Assembly: GCA_021372155.1 (NCBI GenBank)
Contig: JAJFUZ010000301.1
Span: forward strand, 1-39,160
Direction of reading: 5' to 3'
Source of the DNA: Parachlamydia sp.
GTDB taxonomy: Bacteria > Chlamydiota > Chlamydiia > Chlamydiales > Parachlamydiaceae
Length of the DNA stretch: 39,160 nucleotides
A model generated the notes under the pieces. It was not told where the DNA came from. It did not search any database and worked only from the letters and a program-made list of their open reading frames with translations. Below are positions 7,116-15,742 of this stretch, in pieces (position 1 is the stretch's first letter; each line of letters starts with the position of its first letter). Made by a program: the position numbers and the translations under genes.

Positions 7116-10100
7116 GGAGTGCTCACGTATTGGAAGAGCTGCATGATTTCCTGACGGTCAAAGCTCTTCAGGAAGCGATGGTCGTCAGCTGTGACTACCT
7201 CTTCCATCAACTTAGCCTTTCTGGCAATTAAGGTATCAATTTTTTCTTCAAATGTATTTTTTGTCACCAGTTTGAAGACCTGGACGCCCCTCATCTGGCC
7301 GATGCGGTGGACGCGGTCGGTGGCCTGGTTTTCTCGGGCGGCATTCCACCAGCGGTCATAGTGGATGACAACGGAACCAGCCGTGAGGTCGATGCCTAAA
7401 CCGGCGGCGTGCAGCGAGGCGACAAAGACCTCGCAATCGGGATCGTGATTGAAGCGGTGGAGCTGTTCAGCTCTGTTCACGGTAGATCCTCGAATCGTCG
7501 CAAAGCCGACGCCAGTCTCCTGTAGATACATCTCGATGATATCGAGCATCGCCAGGTAATGGGAGAAGACGACCACTTTCTGCTGGCTTTCGCGGGCCTC
7601 TGTCAGCAGTTCCACAAAGAGCTCCCATTTGCCCGACTGATAGTCGTGATACTGCTCAGGCTTTTTCAGATAGGCCGCAGGATGGTTGCAGATCTGTTTC
7701 AGGCTAGAGAGGAGGGCAAAAATGTGCACATAGGGGATCGGATTCTTTTCATCCTGCAGCTCTTCCAGGATTTTCTGCTTGGCTTGACTAAGAACTGTGA
7801 GATAGAGAGCCTCTTGCTCAGTCAGCATTTCGCAATGGGCGATCTCCTCCACCTTCTCAGGCAGGTCAAGAAGGACATCTTCCTTTTTGCGGCGCAGGAC
7901 AAACGGTTTCACCAGGCGGGCCAGGAGATAACGCTGCTGGGCGCTTGATTCTTTCTCGATCGGTTTAATGAATTGTTCGCGATAATCCTGTTCGTCGGGC
8001 ATATAGGTGGGCAGGACAATGTCAAAGAGGCTTTTCAGTTCTCGGAGGCGGTTTTCAATGGGGGTACCCGTCAGCCCGAGCCGCATTTTGGCATCGGCAT
8101 TCAGCAAAGCTGCGTAGATGCGGCTCAAGTGGCTTTTTGCGACCTGGATTTCATCGAAAACGGCCAGCTCGAACTTCACTTCGCTGAGCATCTCGCATTC
8201 GTTGCGCCATATTCCATAGGAGGTCAGCAGAATATCGTATGACTGATGAAAGTCCTTCAAGCTGCGGGAGCTGCCGTGGAATGTGCAAACGCGCATGTGG
8301 GGCAGAAACGCCTCAAGCTTTTCCTGCCAGTGATAGATGACCGATGTCGGGCAAACGATCAGATAATGGCGCCCCTTTTCCTTTTTCTGATTTTGAATGG
8401 CTGCAATCAAAGCCATGGTCTGATGGGTTTTCCCAAGTCCCATATCATCGCAGAGAAGTCCTGAAAGACCATGGCTATAGAGAAACCAAAGCCAACGGAC
8501 ACCTAAAACCTGATAGGGGCGCAGATTGCTTTTCAGGCCGCTGATGTCCGGCTCTGCAGGAATGCGAAACTGCAGCAGTTCATCCAGCAGCTTTTTAGAG
8601 GTCGCATAGTCTCCACTCTTGCCTTTCTGGATCTGGATCTCTTCAAACGCATTCAGCCGGACGAGTTCCAAAGTGGAAAGTTCTACAGTATGACTGCGCC
8701 TGTCGACATGGGCTTTTGACATTAGTCTAAGCCAGTTGAATCGTTTTTCATCCAAATCTAAAAGGCCTGCCTCATCAAATACGAAGCGTTTGCCTTCCTT
8801 GTGGGCCTGCCAGAGGGAGGTAATGGGAATGGCGCCCCTTTCGGTCTCATACCGAAGCTTAAGCAGGTAGCCCCCCGTCTCTGCCTTTGAGATATTGAGC
8901 GCCATCAGATGCAGCTTTTCGGGCTTGATGAGCCGCGGGTCGATGCGCGCGGCATTGCGCCTCAGCGTCACCAGCTCATACGTTAAAAATAGAGGAACGT
9001 TCTCTCTTTCTATGTGGAGAGGATGGCGGAACCGTTCTGGAAGCTTGGTTTCGGAGGGCAGCTCGTGAAATCCTTCACCCGCCACATGGACAAAATCGCC
9101 AAAAAAGCGCAGAGTCTTTTCGCGATAATCTGGATGAACATCATAGACCGGAGTCACATTGACGCCCTCGTCTTGGTCCAGTTCAATGTTCAATTGCGCC
9201 TTCACCACCGGGCAAAAGGCACTGAAAAAACCCGGAACCAGCTGCAATTCCTCTCGATGCATATGGATGAATAGAGGGATTTGATCGGGGCCCAAAGTCA
9301 CTCCTGGATGGATCGGAAGGGACAAGCTGCTGATCCTACGGGCATAAAAACCCTGGCCGGAAATGTAGACCCAGGGACCAAACTCCTTTGTCGCCGCTTC
9401 CTCTTCAGCCAAAGCGACGCGCTTTGAGAAAGTGAGCCGGTCATCCTCGGAGACCTGATAGCGAATTTCCGCTTCGACGCTTGCAAGATGGGTCTGAAAT
9501 CCCTCCTGGGTATTGAGCCAGGCGCGGTTCTGCTGGATAAAGTCTGCTACATCCTCGGCAGGCACAAGTGTCTCAATGTCGGGGAAGCGCAAGCCTTCAA
9601 GATGGTAGAAGCCCTCATCATCCAGATAGGCCCAGTTTCCAAAACAGCGCGAGGGAGGTGCGCTGAGATCCCCGGGATTAAAGAGATAGCCACTGATATG
9701 GAGATTCCACTCCCGATCGAACGCGATGGCATAGGAGACCTGGACAGGATCTTCATGCAGCGTCGTCCCCTCCAGCACGCTTTTCACTAATGACAAATGA
9801 TCGTCCAGCAGTTCAGAAATCTGGCGACCTTGTAGAGTCCCTTCAGCAAGTAAATCGATGTGATTGCTGGCATAGAACCCATCGCCCGGCACAAAGCGCC
9901 AGCCATCCAGAGGAATACCCTCTTTCACGGAAGCACGTTCATGCGCTTCAATCTTTGATGGGACAATAATCAGAACTCCCTTCCCTTTATCATAGCGCAT
10001 CTCCTGAATCGCATCCTGAGGTGCGTCATGGACCTTGAGAGGCGATTGCACCATGCCAAGAGCAGGAACGATAAGGGGCAAGTTCGCCTCTGACAGGTAA

Positions 10101-10807
10101 AAGCCGGCTTTAAAGTCAGGAAATTCGATGACAATCCGGTTGGGCAATTGTCTGTGTGAATATTCAAACTCGATCTTATAAGGCTTGCCCTCATCCTCCA
10201 ACCTGAGAAACCATTTGGCAAGATCGCTCCAGTAAGAAAGCTCATAGCGCAATTGGGGACTTGGCCTGCCTTCGCGCCATAGCAGGAGCTCATCCTGGCT
10301 CAAATTGGAAAATTTCAGGGATGTCTCTTCCGTCTCTTCTACCCTCTGTTTGAAAAGAGCTTTGAGGCGTGCACTCACTTTGGCATTCTTTCCATGCAGG
10401 GAAAAAACTGTTTTGCCGCTGGCAGAAGGGATGAAAAAAGCCTCCCGTCCTTCCGTGATCAGCCTTGGCGAATCTCCCAGACGATCGGCATAGAGGCGGC
10501 ACAATTTATTCCAGAGAGATCTTTCAAAACGCTGATGGATAGGAGTTGGACGGTCCCCGTAAATGCGCAGCCATGCGGCAGCAACATGGGCACAAGCGTT
10601 TTTTTCATCAAACTCTTCGCAGGAACAGAGGCAATCTTTCAACTGCCCTCTTGAATCGAGTTGAAGAAAAGCCCAAGCCTCTTCTTTCTCGTCCGCGACC
10701 TGCACCTGATAGGTGCTTCCGGAAAATTCAATGTCGCGAATTCGCCCTTCGGCAATAAACCGCTCTGCATCTTCTTTGAAGGGCATCAGAATAGAGGGTA
10801 AAGACAT
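7112..10807 (-). CDS. SNF2-family DNA helicase/translocase with SWIM zinc finger
   Basis: This 1231-residue protein starts with a SWIM zinc finger (C61-x-C63 ... C72-x-H74). A long middle region of about 680 residues holds recurring modules with the core GWRFVPGDGFY, NWAYLDDEGFY, PWVYISGQGFY and DFVHVAGEGFH. The C-terminal SNF2 ATPase has DDMGLGKT at 787-794, a DEIQ Walker B variant at 885-888, LTGTP at 912-916, and RWWNAARENQATDRVHRIGQ at 1152-1171. SNF2 enzymes use ATP to move along double-stranded DNA and remodel bound proteins; RapA-like transcription recycling or DNA repair are possible roles. The ald gene lies just downstream of its start region on the same strand, 47 bases away. No clear ribosome-binding site is present. 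Confidence 0.93.
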   Translation of the reverse strand: MSLPSILMPFKEDAERFIAEGRIRDIEFSGSTYQVQVADEKEEAWAFLQLDSRGQLKDCLCSCEEFDEKNACAHVAAAWLRIYGDRPTPIHQRFERSLWNKLCRLYADRLGDSPRLITEGREAFFIPSASGKTVFSLHGKNAKVSARLKALFKQRVEETEETSLKFSNLSQDELLLWREGRPSPQLRYELSYWSDLAKWFLRLEDEGKPYKIEFEYSHRQLPNRIVIEFPDFKAGFYLSEANLPLIVPALGMVQSPLKVHDAPQDAIQEMRYDKGKGVLIIVPSKIEAHERASVKEGIPLDGWRFVPGDGFYASNHIDLLAEGTLQGRQISELLDDHLSLVKSVLEGTTLHEDPVQVSYAIAFDREWNLHISGYLFNPGDLSAPPSRCFGNWAYLDDEGFYHLEGLRFPDIETLVPAEDVADFIQQNRAWLNTQEGFQTHLASVEAEIRYQVSEDDRLTFSKRVALAEEEAATKEFGPWVYISGQGFYARRISSLSLPIHPGVTLGPDQIPLFIHMHREELQLVPGFFSAFCPVVKAQLNIELDQDEGVNVTPVYDVHPDYREKTLRFFGDFVHVAGEGFHELPSETKLPERFRHPLHIERENVPLFLTYELVTLRRNAARIDPRLIKPEKLHLMALNISKAETGGYLLKLRYETERGAIPITSLWQAHKEGKRFVFDEAGLLDLDEKRFNWLRLMSKAHVDRRSHTVELSTLELVRLNAFEEIQIQKGKSGDYATSKKLLDELLQFRIPAEPDISGLKSNLRPYQVLGVRWLWFLYSHGLSGLLCDDMGLGKTHQTMALIAAIQNQKKEKGRHYLIVCPTSVIYHWQEKLEAFLPHMRVCTFHGSSRSLKDFHQSYDILLTSYGIWRNECEMLSEVKFELAVFDEIQVAKSHLSRIYAALLNADAKMRLGLTGTPIENRLRELKSLFDIVLPTYMPDEQDYREQFIKPIEKESSAQQRYLLARLVKPFVLRRKKEDVLLDLPEKVEEIAHCEMLTEQEALYLTVLSQAKQKILEELQDEKNPIPYVHIFALLSSLKQICNHPAAYLKKPEQYHDYQSGKWELFVELLTEARESQQKVVVFSHYLAMLDIIEMYLQETGVGFATIRGSTVNRAEQLHRFNHDPDCEVFVASLHAAGLGIDLTAGSVVIHYDRWWNAARENQATDRVHRIGQMRGVQVFKLVTKNTFEEKIDTLIARKAKLMEEVVTADDHRFLKSFDRQEIMQLFQYVSTP

Positions 10808-10816
10808 CGAACTTTT

Positions 10817-10856
10817 GCCTGGCCAGGCATTAGGCCCGGCCTAGGTTTTGTTTTTT
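10817..10856 (+). terminator. GC-rich hairpin with T-run, oriented on the plus strand
   Basis: CCTGGCC-AGGC pairs imperfectly with GCCCGGCCTAGG around an ATTAG loop, followed on the plus strand by TTTTGTTTTTT. It has the form of an intrinsic terminator for plus-strand transcription, although both neighbours (ald and the helicase gene) run on minus. It also contains two short perfect palindromes, GCCTGGCCAGGC and TAGGCCCGGCCTA. It may act weakly on the minus strand or be a repeat element. Confidence 0.5.
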
Positions 10857-11994
10857 ACGCAGTAACAGCTGTGTTGAGCGCCTCTTCTGGCGACACATAT
10901 TCATAGCCCAGATCAGTCGCGACAGCCTCATTGGTGACTTTGCCATAGTAAACATTCAACCCATTGCGCAAGCCTGCATTGTCAAGCAGTGCCTGGCGAT
11001 AGCCCTTATTGGCAATCATCAGCGCGTAATCCATCGTCGCATTGGTCAGGGCCAGCGTCGACGTGCGCGCGCATGCCCCGGGCATATTGGTCACGCAGTA
11101 GTGGACAACGCCATCAACCACATAGGTCGGGTTGGCATGGGTTGTCGGCGTCGCCGTTTCAAAGCATCCGCCCTGGTCGATCGCGACGTCGACAACGACG
11201 GAGCCTGGTGCCATCTGCTGGATCATTTTGCGTGTGACAAGTTTGGGAGCCAGTTTGCCAGGAACCAGAACTGCTCCGATAACCAGATCGGCTCTCGCAA
11301 CAGCCTCTTCAATGGCGAGCGAACTGGAATAGAGCGTCTTGAGGTTTGGACCAAAGAGGGAGTCGAGATGGCGCAGACGATTGAGGTCTTTATCGATGAT
11401 CGTCACATGTGCGCCAAGCCCCATCGCCATGCGGGCCGATTCAGTCCCGACAATGCCGCCGCCAATTACAACGACGCGCGCAGGGAATACTCCAGGAACA
11501 CCGCCGAGGAGTAGCCCCTTGCCGCCATTGTTCAGCTGGAGGCAGGTCGCGCCGACTTGAATGGCAATTCTTCCAGCGATCTCGCTCATCGGGATCAGAA
11601 GCGGCAGACGTCCCATCGCATCAGTAACGGTTTCATAGGCAATTCCAATCACCTTTCTCTGCAGAAGGTTTTTCGTCTGGACAGGATCGGGTGCCAGGTG
11701 CAGATAGGTAAAGAAGATCTGGCCTTCATGCATGAACGCAAATTCGTTCTCCTGCGGCTCTTTCACCTTAAGGATCATGTCAGCCTGGTAGACTTCTTTC
11801 GCAGTAGCGACAATCTTGCCCCCTGCTTTGACGTAATCTTCATCCGGAAAATCAATTTTCTTTCCCGCATTGGTCTCCACTATCACATGATGACCGTTCT
11901 CTACGAACAGACGAACCATCGCAGGGGTCGCGCCAACGCGATACTCATTATTTTTAATCTCCCTGGGAACGCCGATCTTCATCTTTTTTTGCAT
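10855..11994 (-). CDS. ald: Alanine dehydrogenase
   Basis: Ald catalyses L-alanine + NAD+ + H2O to pyruvate + NH4+ + NADH in the cytoplasm. The 379-residue protein is slightly longer than the usual ~370. MKIGVPREIKNNEYRVGATP opens the family signature, with the VKEP lysine near residue 78 and His99 in YLHLAPDP. The NAD-binding Rossmann loop is IGGGIVGTES around 177-186, followed by MAMGLGAHVTIID. MPGACARTSTLALTNAT replaces the common MPGAVPRTST, a mild change. Two starts are possible, 11994 and 11982; GGAG lies 10 bases before the first. With the NAD-glutamate dehydrogenase in this window, it suggests amino acids are used as carbon sources. Confidence 0.95.
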   Translation of the reverse strand: MQKKMKIGVPREIKNNEYRVGATPAMVRLFVENGHHVIVETNAGKKIDFPDEDYVKAGGKIVATAKEVYQADMILKVKEPQENEFAFMHEGQIFFTYLHLAPDPVQTKNLLQRKVIGIAYETVTDAMGRLPLLIPMSEIAGRIAIQVGATCLQLNNGGKGLLLGGVPGVFPARVVVIGGGIVGTESARMAMGLGAHVTIIDKDLNRLRHLDSLFGPNLKTLYSSSLAIEEAVARADLVIGAVLVPGKLAPKLVTRKMIQQMAPGSVVVDVAIDQGGCFETATPTTHANPTYVVDGVVHYCVTNMPGACARTSTLALTNATMDYALMIANKGYRQALLDNAGLRNGLNVYYGKVTNEAVATDLGYEYVSPEEALNTAVTA

Positions 11995-12187
11995 AATTAA
12001 ATCACTCCAGACTAAAAAAAATTGATTCGAGACAAAGATCTATTCTAGCGGACTGGCTCCTTTTTCGCTAATAGATTTTCTCGAGAGCTTGCCTAGGAAA
12101 ATCGCTAAAAAACAAGATATAGTCTTTTAAGCTAAATCCAAAAATTCTTTAACCGTAAGTATTCGGCACCGACGTAAAGATAACTAG

Positions 12188-15100
12188 TTACACCAGCTGC
12201 GGCGCGGGCTGCCGGGCAAATTCCATCATCAGAATCTTGGAGACCCCCTTCTCCTCCATCGAGACGCCGAAAAGGGTATCGGCGATGGCCATGGTTCGCT
12301 TGTTGTGCGTGATGATGAGGAATTGGGTGCGGTCCACAAACTGCTGAACGACCCGGACGAAACGCTCGACGTTGGCGTCGTCGAGGGGAGCGTCGATTTC
12401 ATCGAGGATGCAGAAGGGGGAGGGTTTGACTTCGAAGACGGCAAAGAGCAGCGCCATGGCGGTGAGGCATTTTTCGCCGCCTGACAGGAGCTGGATGGAA
12501 CGCATCTGCTTGGCTGGTGGCCGGGCGATGATTTCGATGCCGGCTTCCAGGACGTCAGCTGTATCTGTAAACTGAAGGTCGGCTTCACCACCCTGGAAGA
12601 GAAGGGCGAAGTTCTTCCGGAAGTTGGAACGGATCTGTTCAAAAGTTTCCTGGAACAGCTTGCGGCTCTCTCCATCGAGCTGAGCGATGATTTCGACGAG
12701 CTCTTTTTTAGTGAGGGACATGTCGTCGAGTTGCTGCCCTAAGAAGGCGTAGCGCTCCTGATGCTTCGAGCACTCATCGATGGCTGTCATATTGATCGCC
12801 CCCGCGGCCTCGATTTCGGCTTTCACGGAACGAATCTGCCGCTCAGCCTGCTCGATCCCTTTGACCGCAGCGATGCCCTCCCCTTTCAATCCCTCAAAGG
12901 TAGCGCCATGCCTTTCCTGCAGTTCAGTGACAAAGGCCGACTGCGAAGCTTCTGTCTGGGCAAGCTGCAGGGCAACCTGATGCTGCTCATCCTCGCGCTT
13001 TTTCAATTGAGAGTAGTCTTTCTGCAGGCGACCTTCGATATCCTCGACAGAGGTGCGCTGGCTGCCTACTTCCTTCTCCATCTCAGCAGTAGCGGCAGTG
13101 ACCTTGGCAAGCAGCTCTTCCACTTCTGCTAACAGATGCTCCTGCTCCCCAGTCTTTGTCTTCATCTGGTTCTGGAACTCGGAGCTGGCCCTGATCTCCT
13201 CATCGAGCCGCTTTTCCTGCTGGACGCTTTCCAGATCCTTGACTTCGTGGACATGGAGGGCGTGCAGGCAGCGTCGGTTGTCGTCGGAAATTTTGTGGAA
13301 AGCAGATTCTCTTTCACGCAGGTCCTGCTGCTCCCCTTTCATGGAGGAGAGCTGCTCTTCCAATTCTGTTTCCGCAGCTTCTTTGAGCCGCTGGACTTCC
13401 AACGCGGCCTTCTTTGCCTCCGCATACAGCTCTTCAGCCCGCTCTCTGGCTTCTGAGAACTTTTCAATCGCAGCGACAAATGTTTGCAGATCCCCCTGAA
13501 TCTTCTGAATGTCTGCTTGGAGGCGATCGCGATCCTGCGAGGCGCGCTGAAAGGCAAAATTTGCCTCCACTAGCCGCATCTCCGCTTTGCGCACAGCCTT
13601 ATCCAGTTCAGCCCTCTCGGCCAATTTGCGCGAACGCTCTTTCTGGAGGCTCTGCACAGCAGCTTCTGAAGCGAGGCATTGGCCATCAAGCTCCTGCAGG
13701 CGCTGGTCGAGAGTTTTAATCTCTGCTTCGCGCACAAAAGCATTGCTTTCACCGGGTGAATAGAAGAAAAAGACCTGCCTTCTGTCGACTAAAGCCCCCT
13801 CTTTCAGCCAGATCTCAGATTCGGCATGAGATGCCACCCAGGCAAGCGCGTCGGCGCGCTTTTCAGCCTTATAAAGCGCGCTGAAAAAATGGCGCGCAAG
13901 AGCGTCGCCTGAAGCCTCAGGAATTGGCTGCAAACCTTCAGGTAACTTCTTGGGCTTATTTGGATGTTGCGAGAGACCTTCCAGACAAAGTAATGTGTAA
14001 TCTTTAAGTTGCTGATCTTTTGCAAAAGCTACTACCTGGTCAAAATCGGCCCAGGTTTTGACGACAAGCGTCTGACTATAGGGGCGCAAAAGAGCCGGAA
14101 TCGCCATTTCATCTGCAAAGCTGAGCAGTTCAAAAAGAGGCTGCAGCTTCTGATGCAGCGGGCTGCCCGGTTTCGCGGCTTCCAGAAGAAGTCTTTTTCC
14201 AGCCGCTGAAAACCCTTCCTTCTCTTCGCGAAGACGCAGAAGCACCTTCTGGCGGGCACGGGAATCGGCCCGTTCGCGCACAAGTTCCTCCAGCTTCGCC
14301 TGCTCCATTTGCAGAGCTTCTGCCATTTCCTGAACCTGCTGCTCTTGGGTCTGAAACTGATCCTTCAGACGATCGACCTCTTCGGAAATATCCTCCAGCA
14401 GTTTCTGTTTCTCCAAAGCGTTCTGCTGCAGCTCTTTGACCTGATGCGACAGCTTCTGCTCGCGCTCCTGCGCCTGCTTGTGCTGTTCCTGCGCGGTCTC
14501 CAGACGCATGGAGACCTGTTTAAGTTCGCTGCCCAGCTGGTTTTCCTTCTGGGCACTTTTGAAATGTTCTGTCTGCGCTGCCTGATGGCGATTGCGCAGG
14601 ATAGCCACCTCTGACTCGCGCTTTTGAAAAGCTCCCCTCAATCCTTTCAAAACCTCTTCGTATCTTGCCAGGTCGGCTTCGAAACCTTTTTGCTGCTGCT
14701 GGAGAGTTTTGATCTCTTCCTGGCGGGCGATTCGCCGCGCTATCATCGCCTCAAGCTCCTGAGTCCAGCGCTTCTCTTTTGCCATCGCCTCTCTCATACG
14801 TTCCTGATGAGAAAGACGCTCCCTGTTCTTAATTTCTTTGTCGCTGCGGGTCTTGAAGACCTCTTCGCTGCGCTGGCGCAGCTTCTTCTCTTTTTCCACC
14901 AGCAGGGCTTTGGCGCTCTGAAACTCCTCTTTCAAGGCTTCAAGCCTGCGCTTTTGATCCTCTATCGCCTTCTGAATCTCCGTCTCTTTCTTCTGACAGT
15001 CGCCACGCCTTTGCTGCACATTCTCCCACCTAGCCAGGAGAAGCCCCTTTTCCACAGCGACGAGCCTGTCCTGCTTTTCCTTATACTGACGAGCTTCTTC

Positions 15101-15727
15101 GGCCTGGCGCTGGAGGACAGCTATTTGGGTCTCGACCTCTTTGTGGATATCTTTGATGCGCGACGTGTTCAGGTCGGCCTGTTCCAAACGCCTCAAAGCT
15201 TCGCGTTTGCGGTGCAGAAAACGTAGAATGCCGGCAGCCTCTTCGAAAATGTAGCGGCGCTCAAGCGGACTGTAATTGATGATCTGGTCGATCTTGCCCT
15301 GCTCAAAAATGGAGTAGGCATCCTTCCCCATGCCTGAGTCGAGGAAAAGGCTTTGAATATCTTTAAGACGCACGGGATGGCGGTTGATGAAATATTCAGA
15401 TTCCCCGCTTCGGTGCAGCCGCCGGGTAATCGCCACCTCTTCATATTCGACAGGAAGAGCTCCCTGGATATCGCTAAAGGTGATCGTCACCTCGCAAAAA
15501 TTCAAGCTTTTGCGCGTCGTGGTCCCAGCAAAGATGACGTCTGGCATCTTGCTGCCCCTCATTGACTTTGCAGACTGTTCGCCAAAGACCCATCGAAAGG
15601 CATCGGAAATATTGGATTTTCCACAGCCGTTCGGCCCAACAATCCCGGTGATTCCTGGTGCAAAGTGCAGCCTGGTCTTATCAGCAAACGATTTAAAACC
15701 GATCAGTTCGATCTCTTTAAGCTGCAT
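12188..15727 (-). CDS. smc: Chromosome segregation ATPase SMC
   Basis: SMC dimers bring DNA loops together for chromosome compaction and segregation. The 1179-residue length is standard. Walker A GPNGCGKS is at residues 31-38, the ABC signature LSGGEK at 1081-1086, and Walker B CILDEID at about 1106-1112. Long heptad-rich coiled-coil arms lie on both sides of a hinge at about 500-690. The hinge contains GKRLLLEAAKPGSPL and the later SESEIWLKEG-like segment and is divergent from model SMC hinges. GGAG lies about 8 bases before the ATG. The gene starts 15 bases after the FHA-like gene, so the two are co-transcribed. No ScpA/ScpB partner is in this window. Confidence 0.96.
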   Translation of the reverse strand: MQLKEIELIGFKSFADKTRLHFAPGITGIVGPNGCGKSNISDAFRWVFGEQSAKSMRGSKMPDVIFAGTTTRKSLNFCEVTITFSDIQGALPVEYEEVAITRRLHRSGESEYFINRHPVRLKDIQSLFLDSGMGKDAYSIFEQGKIDQIINYSPLERRYIFEEAAGILRFLHRKREALRRLEQADLNTSRIKDIHKEVETQIAVLQRQAEEARQYKEKQDRLVAVEKGLLLARWENVQQRRGDCQKKETEIQKAIEDQKRRLEALKEEFQSAKALLVEKEKKLRQRSEEVFKTRSDKEIKNRERLSHQERMREAMAKEKRWTQELEAMIARRIARQEEIKTLQQQQKGFEADLARYEEVLKGLRGAFQKRESEVAILRNRHQAAQTEHFKSAQKENQLGSELKQVSMRLETAQEQHKQAQEREQKLSHQVKELQQNALEKQKLLEDISEEVDRLKDQFQTQEQQVQEMAEALQMEQAKLEELVRERADSRARQKVLLRLREEKEGFSAAGKRLLLEAAKPGSPLHQKLQPLFELLSFADEMAIPALLRPYSQTLVVKTWADFDQVVAFAKDQQLKDYTLLCLEGLSQHPNKPKKLPEGLQPIPEASGDALARHFFSALYKAEKRADALAWVASHAESEIWLKEGALVDRRQVFFFYSPGESNAFVREAEIKTLDQRLQELDGQCLASEAAVQSLQKERSRKLAERAELDKAVRKAEMRLVEANFAFQRASQDRDRLQADIQKIQGDLQTFVAAIEKFSEARERAEELYAEAKKAALEVQRLKEAAETELEEQLSSMKGEQQDLRERESAFHKISDDNRRCLHALHVHEVKDLESVQQEKRLDEEIRASSEFQNQMKTKTGEQEHLLAEVEELLAKVTAATAEMEKEVGSQRTSVEDIEGRLQKDYSQLKKREDEQHQVALQLAQTEASQSAFVTELQERHGATFEGLKGEGIAAVKGIEQAERQIRSVKAEIEAAGAINMTAIDECSKHQERYAFLGQQLDDMSLTKKELVEIIAQLDGESRKLFQETFEQIRSNFRKNFALLFQGGEADLQFTDTADVLEAGIEIIARPPAKQMRSIQLLSGGEKCLTAMALLFAVFEVKPSPFCILDEIDAPLDDANVERFVRVVQQFVDRTQFLIITHNKRTMAIADTLFGVSMEEKGVSKILMMEFARQPAPQLV

Positions 15728-15742
15728 GGGATACTCCGACGT

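Noticed and set aside
14624-15226. 200-codon plus-strand open frame
   Set aside because: It lies wholly inside smc on the other strand; leucine-rich text is the antisense of the coiled-coil codons.
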